Source of the DNA: Butyriboletus loyo | Taxonomy: Eukaryota; Basidiomycota; Agaricomycetes; Boletales; Boletaceae | DNA length: 22,600 nt | Reading direction: 5' to 3' | Assembly (NCBI GenBank): GCA_038093515.1 | Contig: JBBPSI010000331.1 | Coordinates: 1-22,600 of the forward strand | In this document: positions 20,369 to 22,600 of the stretch, in pieces | How the letters are laid out: each line of letters begins with the position of its first letter | How positions within the stretch are numbered: position 1 is the stretch's first letter | Program-made: the position numbers and the translations under genes | Notes under the pieces: model-generated | Seen by the model: the letters and a program-made list of their open reading frames with translations, nothing else | Database searches by the model: none | Told to the model about the DNA's origin: nothing

Positions 20369-21364
20369 CTAAAAATCCTTTGACCAAGCTTCGGCCACTT
20401 TGGTTGCTGCGATGGGCAGCCTTTCTTCATCTTCATTGAAGCATGCCTTGAGGACGTTCAAGACATCTTCCTGTTGCATGCCTCGACCTTTCAACTCGGA
20501 CAAGTAGTCGACGAGTGGGGAGGGCTTTGGTTCGGGGGGCGTGACGACGGCGGTGCATGCGCACTGAGGGTTGCGAGGGGGACAGGAGGACGGTCCTCAG
20601 GAGTTCTGCCCATTGCGAGGGGGGCGAGGGTGGTTGGTCGATTGACAGCTGACTTGGTGGCAAATGAAGCATTTGTTCTGCTTCATGTACTCCGCACGTT
20701 GTACGGGAGTAAGTCAGACGGCGTCAACGTCCATGGCGTTGGGGTCCCTTCAGCTGGGTGAGGGTTTGGAGGAGGAGGAGAATGTGGGGATGTAGCGTTT
20801 CCCTGCGCGAAGGTCGTCAATGCACTTGTGTTGCGCATGGAAGGCGGAAGTCTTTTCGGCCCAACCAGCGAGAGTGGTGGGCGGTTTCTCGCATGAGAGA
20901 ACGGACTCAGCGAGGCGGGGGTTGAGACCACGGATGAACCACTCAATGAGAGCCTTCTCATTGGAGATTCCAGACTTGGCGGCGAGGAGTTGGAACTCCG
21001 TGACATAGGTGTCGTAGCCGTCCTTGCGGTTGGCTTTGTTCTGGGTGAGGTTCCCCAGATCAATTCTGGCACTTTCGCCTACGTCGAAGGGGTGGAAGAC
21101 CCTGTGGAAGTCCTCGCAAACCGTTGAGAACTCTTTTTGTTGCTCGGTGGGGTGTCCGTCTAAGAGAAGGGCCATCCAGCCTTCTGAAAATGTTTTTCCT
21201 TTTCCTTCGCTCATTTTCATGAGAAGGGCGTAAACCTTTGACTGGTCGTCGGGGAAGGCCGCTTGGTTAGCATTGAAGTATGTGCGCATGGCGAGGAGCC
21301 ATCGCAAGGCATCTTCGTTCAGGCCTGAGAAGTCCTTAGGAATGATGTTCTTCTTGTCAGACAT
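20369..21364 (-). pseudogene. Gypsy Gag (332 codons, with degenerate zinc knuckle)
   Basis: Capsid/nucleocapsid protein. The first ATG in the frame is 21362-21364 (MSDKKNIIPKDFSG); an open acidic, Pro-rich stretch reaches back to about 21715 without an ATG, so a longer N-terminus is possible. The retrotransposon Gag domain is clear (LAMRTYFN, WLDG-type helices, FHRVFHP, DTYVTEFQLLAAKSG, WFIRGLNPRLAESV). A single knuckle-like motif, CFICHQVSCQSTNH (near 20650), has Cys where His is usual. In-frame TGA codons at 20750-20752, 20714-20716 and 20597-20599 interrupt the frame. It ends TAG at 20369-20371 within AAAGGATTTTTAG, where pol overlaps in the -1 frame. Confidence 0.88.
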
Positions 21365-21739
21365 GTCGTTGTCGTTGTCATCTGGGAGATCTTCGGGAGG
21401 GTAATATGGAGGGGATGGAGAGCAGGAGACGTGGGGGGTTCTGTCAAGCCAGTCGCTGTTGTCACCGTCGTCACTGGGTGCTGGTTCAGATTCCTGCCCT
21501 AGACCCTGGTCCTCGGGTTGATAAGAGGGTTCAGGGTCTGACTGGGGCGGAGGGTCAAACTGGGGCTGAGGGTCTGGCTGGGCGGGAGAGTGTGGCGGCA
21601 ATGGGTTGTCAACGACGATGGGTTCCGGTTCAGGGGAGGGAACGCGGAAAGAATGACCGACGCGTCTGGATCGTGGGATGGAAATGTTGGGCGAGAGGGG
21701 AGGGCGGCTTTACTGCTGAGAAGCAGAAGCGAGGTGAAG

Positions 21740-21749
21740 ATCTAGTTCT
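21740..21749 (-). promoter_or_regulatory. Gypsy primer-binding site, self-priming type
   Basis: On the minus strand AGAACTAGAT begins two bases after the 5' LTR end (CGTAACA, then AA). It is the exact reverse complement of ATCTAGTTCT in the LTR at 21904-21913, the predicted 5' end of the element's own RNA. No tRNA-like match is needed. This is the arrangement known from the Tf1/sushi group of chromoviruses, which prime cDNA synthesis with their own mRNA 5' end. Confidence 0.75.
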
Positions 21750-21841
21750 TTTGTTACGCTGGGCGCTAACAACTAGAACAGTGAGGAGGCACTCTGGAGT
21801 AGCCTCAGGACTCTGGAGACGATTCTGGGAGAAGTCTCAGA

Positions 21842-21873
21842 CTATGTCTTAGTGCGCACACTAAGAGTCTGGA
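21842..21873 (-). other. Stem-loop in gypsy 5' leader (R/U5)
   Basis: CTTAGTG and CACTAAG pair around a 4-base loop, and an outer CAGACT/AGTCTG adds to the stem. In the transcript it lies about 40-70 nt after the predicted start, between primer sequence and PBS. The inverted repeat is present in all four LTR-G copies, with a change in the loop or stem base in the older ones. A role in packaging or self-priming is inference. Confidence 0.5.
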
Positions 21874-21912
21874 AGCGAACTAATTGCTAGCAGGTATCTG
21901 CGTAGAACTAGA

Positions 21913-21945
21913 TAGTGTACATGGTGTAAAGACCGGGTCTTTATA
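21913..21945 (-). promoter_or_regulatory. LTR-G core promoter: TATA box and predicted transcript start
   Basis: TATAAAG on the minus strand (21939-21945) with a predicted start at A21913, 32 nt downstream. The start is inferred because the transcript 5' decamer from there is exactly complementary to the PBS. TATA and decamer are kept in all four LTR-G copies, although spacing bases vary. Confidence 0.6.
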
Positions 21946-22176
21946 CTACTGGGGTCTGCGCACAGACCATGTCCCTAATCGAGTCGCGAGAAGGAAAGTA
22001 CAAACGAGGAAAGAGTACTCTAGAACGTTCTGGAGTATGAAGGAAAGCGCGTCCGTGCGCGGGAAGTGATGACTAAGCTGAACGGTTGGTACCGTTCAAA
22101 GGGAACTAGCAAAAGGCTAGGTGAATGAAGTAGTCCAAGTGGTAGTGGATGGAAAAAGTATACCACTACCGTAACA

Positions 22177-22600
22177 ACGATGACATTGTTAGGAGGATTG
22201 GGAGGTTGATTTGCTAGTCCAAAGATGTTGTCGAGGTCTAAGACGTTGATCTCGACGGAGTTATTTGGAGTGCGGGGGTGACAATGATTGTATGGAGGTG
22301 GAGGAGAAGGAGTACGAAAATGGATGTTGCGCACAGCAGGAAAGTACGAAGAGGAGCGACAACGATGGTGCTTGTTACAGTTTTACCCCTAAGTATACCC
22401 CGCCACTCGTTTTCCCACGCTCTCGCATACCCGCCGCCCCTGCCGTCTTGCGGTGCCGCCCATCGCCCACTCCCCAGTCGCCTAGTGGACGTTATCCACT
22501 TCCCTGGTCGTTCCACAAGTCTCAGTGTTGCTACACTGAGATTGCCCCTGTCTTGTTGCCCCGTCGGGCTGGACCCACAGCTGAGCTGTCGCGTCCTCTC
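22177..22600. other. Right flank: proline-rich ORF fragment and GC-rich sequence
   Basis: On the minus strand a frame is open from about 22379 to the gypsy LTR, reading TPSPPPPYNH and LDNIFGLANQPPNPPNN, with a stop just upstream and no ATG. It is cut at 22176 by the gypsy LTR. It could be the upstream part of the ORF at 12201-13976, which begins abruptly at the other side of the nest with PFYQPGYMM, but about 8.2 kb of inserted sequence separates them. From 22380 to 22600 the sequence is GC-rich, with no ORF or element I can support, apart from a perfect 8-bp hairpin at 22521-22540. Confidence 0.4.

Larger units (their letters stand above)
15868..20390 (-). pseudogene. Gypsy Pol polyprotein: protease, RT, RNase H, integrase, chromodomain
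   Basis: Order on the minus strand: aspartic protease DSGASRCFID (about 20225); a conserved LGLPWLREANP stretch (about 19570); RT with CQDYRYLN and YMDD (18719-18730); RNase H with TDTSLTATGAVLM and LTDHKNL; integrase zinc finger (HKSPAGGHGG, then CAIC); core with VDLITG; GPF/Y module (REGPFEI); chromodomain EEYEIDRIL...VSWKGY...TWEPNGNL (about 15890-16080), which makes it a chromovirus; TAA at 15868-15870. Integrase catalytic residues are changed: Asp to Asn at 16732-16734 and Glu to Lys at 16624-16626. TGA codons occur at 18677-18679, two in a row after ADALS near 17403, near 17140, and at 16273-16275. A one-base loss in a C run near 17240 shifts the frame. LTR-G2 splits the protease and LTR-C3 splits RNase H. 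Pol overlaps gag in the -1 frame. Confidence 0.92.
14145..22176 (-). mobile_element. Ty3/Gypsy chromovirus with extra ORF3, two LTRs
   Basis: Full-length minus-strand element: 5' LTR 21752-22176, self-priming PBS 21740-21749, gag, pol (PR, RT, RNase H, IN, chromodomain), ORF3, polypurine tract 14570-14582, 3' LTR 14145-14569. Both LTRs are 425 bp but differ at roughly 50 positions by eye (about 12%), many of them transitions at CpG. Two solo LTRs are nested inside; without them the element is about 7.07 kb. The flanking 5-mers (CATAT left, ACGAT right) do not match, unlike all five solo LTRs here, so an end was rearranged or the element is chimeric. Confidence 0.92.
21752..22176 (-). repeat. 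Gypsy 5' LTR (425 bp)
   Basis: Starts (minus strand) TGTTACGGTAGTGG and ends CAGCGTAACA, next to the PBS. It contains a TATA box and transcript start, and GC-rich inverted repeats (21840-21875). It is better preserved at CpG than the 3' LTR. The flank after 22176 (ACGAT) does not repeat the left flank of the element. Confidence 0.92.

Noticed and set aside
1..22600. tRNA or rRNA genes, CRISPR arrays, bacterial operons, host housekeeping genes.
   Set aside because: No cloverleaf, rRNA core, regular repeat-spacer array or non-transposon domain was seen; the dispersed repeats are LTRs.

Overview
The window is a dense nest of fungal retrotransposons with no recognisable host gene. Three things suggest a filamentous basidiomycete, probably an agaricomycete: a chromodomain Ty3/Gypsy element, Ty1/Copia elements, and a DIRS-type RT/RNase H element with a cysteine-rich Gag. 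CpG-type decay (CGA to TGA) is widespread. The organism call is inference; I could not search databases.

Layout, left to right. (1) 1-1488, + strand: 3' part of a copia element (RT end, RNase H, polypurine tract, 446-bp LTR). (2) 1489-5539, + strand: a DIRS-like element with a Gag-like ORF (putative intron) overlapping an RT-RNase H ORF; no tyrosine recombinase is present. (3) 5540-12191, - strand: a second copia element (3' LTR, pol, gag) almost identical to the first, so the DIRS remnant lies between two inverted copia 3' ends. (4) 12201-13976, - strand: an unrecognised broken ORF of about 590 codons, directly upstream of and in frame with copia gag. (5) 13977-14144: a 168-bp copia LTR fragment. 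(6) 14145-22176, - strand: a Ty3/Gypsy chromovirus with two 425-bp LTRs, gag, pol (protease, RT, RNase H, integrase, chromodomain) and, unusually, a third ORF between pol and the 3' LTR that encodes three zinc knuckles. (7) 22177-22600: flank with part of a proline-rich ORF.

Into these are inserted five solo LTRs, each with a perfect 5-bp target duplication. Three belong to an LTR family whose body is absent from the window (LTR-C: 2279-2770, 7399-7897, 17584-18105). Two belong to the gypsy family itself (LTR-G: 10350-10776, 19736-20163).

The gypsy element carries a Tf1-like self-priming signature. Its primer-binding site, two bases inside the 5' LTR, is the exact 10-nt complement of the predicted transcript 5' end, which lies 32 nt after a TATA box. 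All elements are dead copies: in-frame TGA codons (mostly ancestral CGA), frameshifts, and altered catalytic residues in both integrases.
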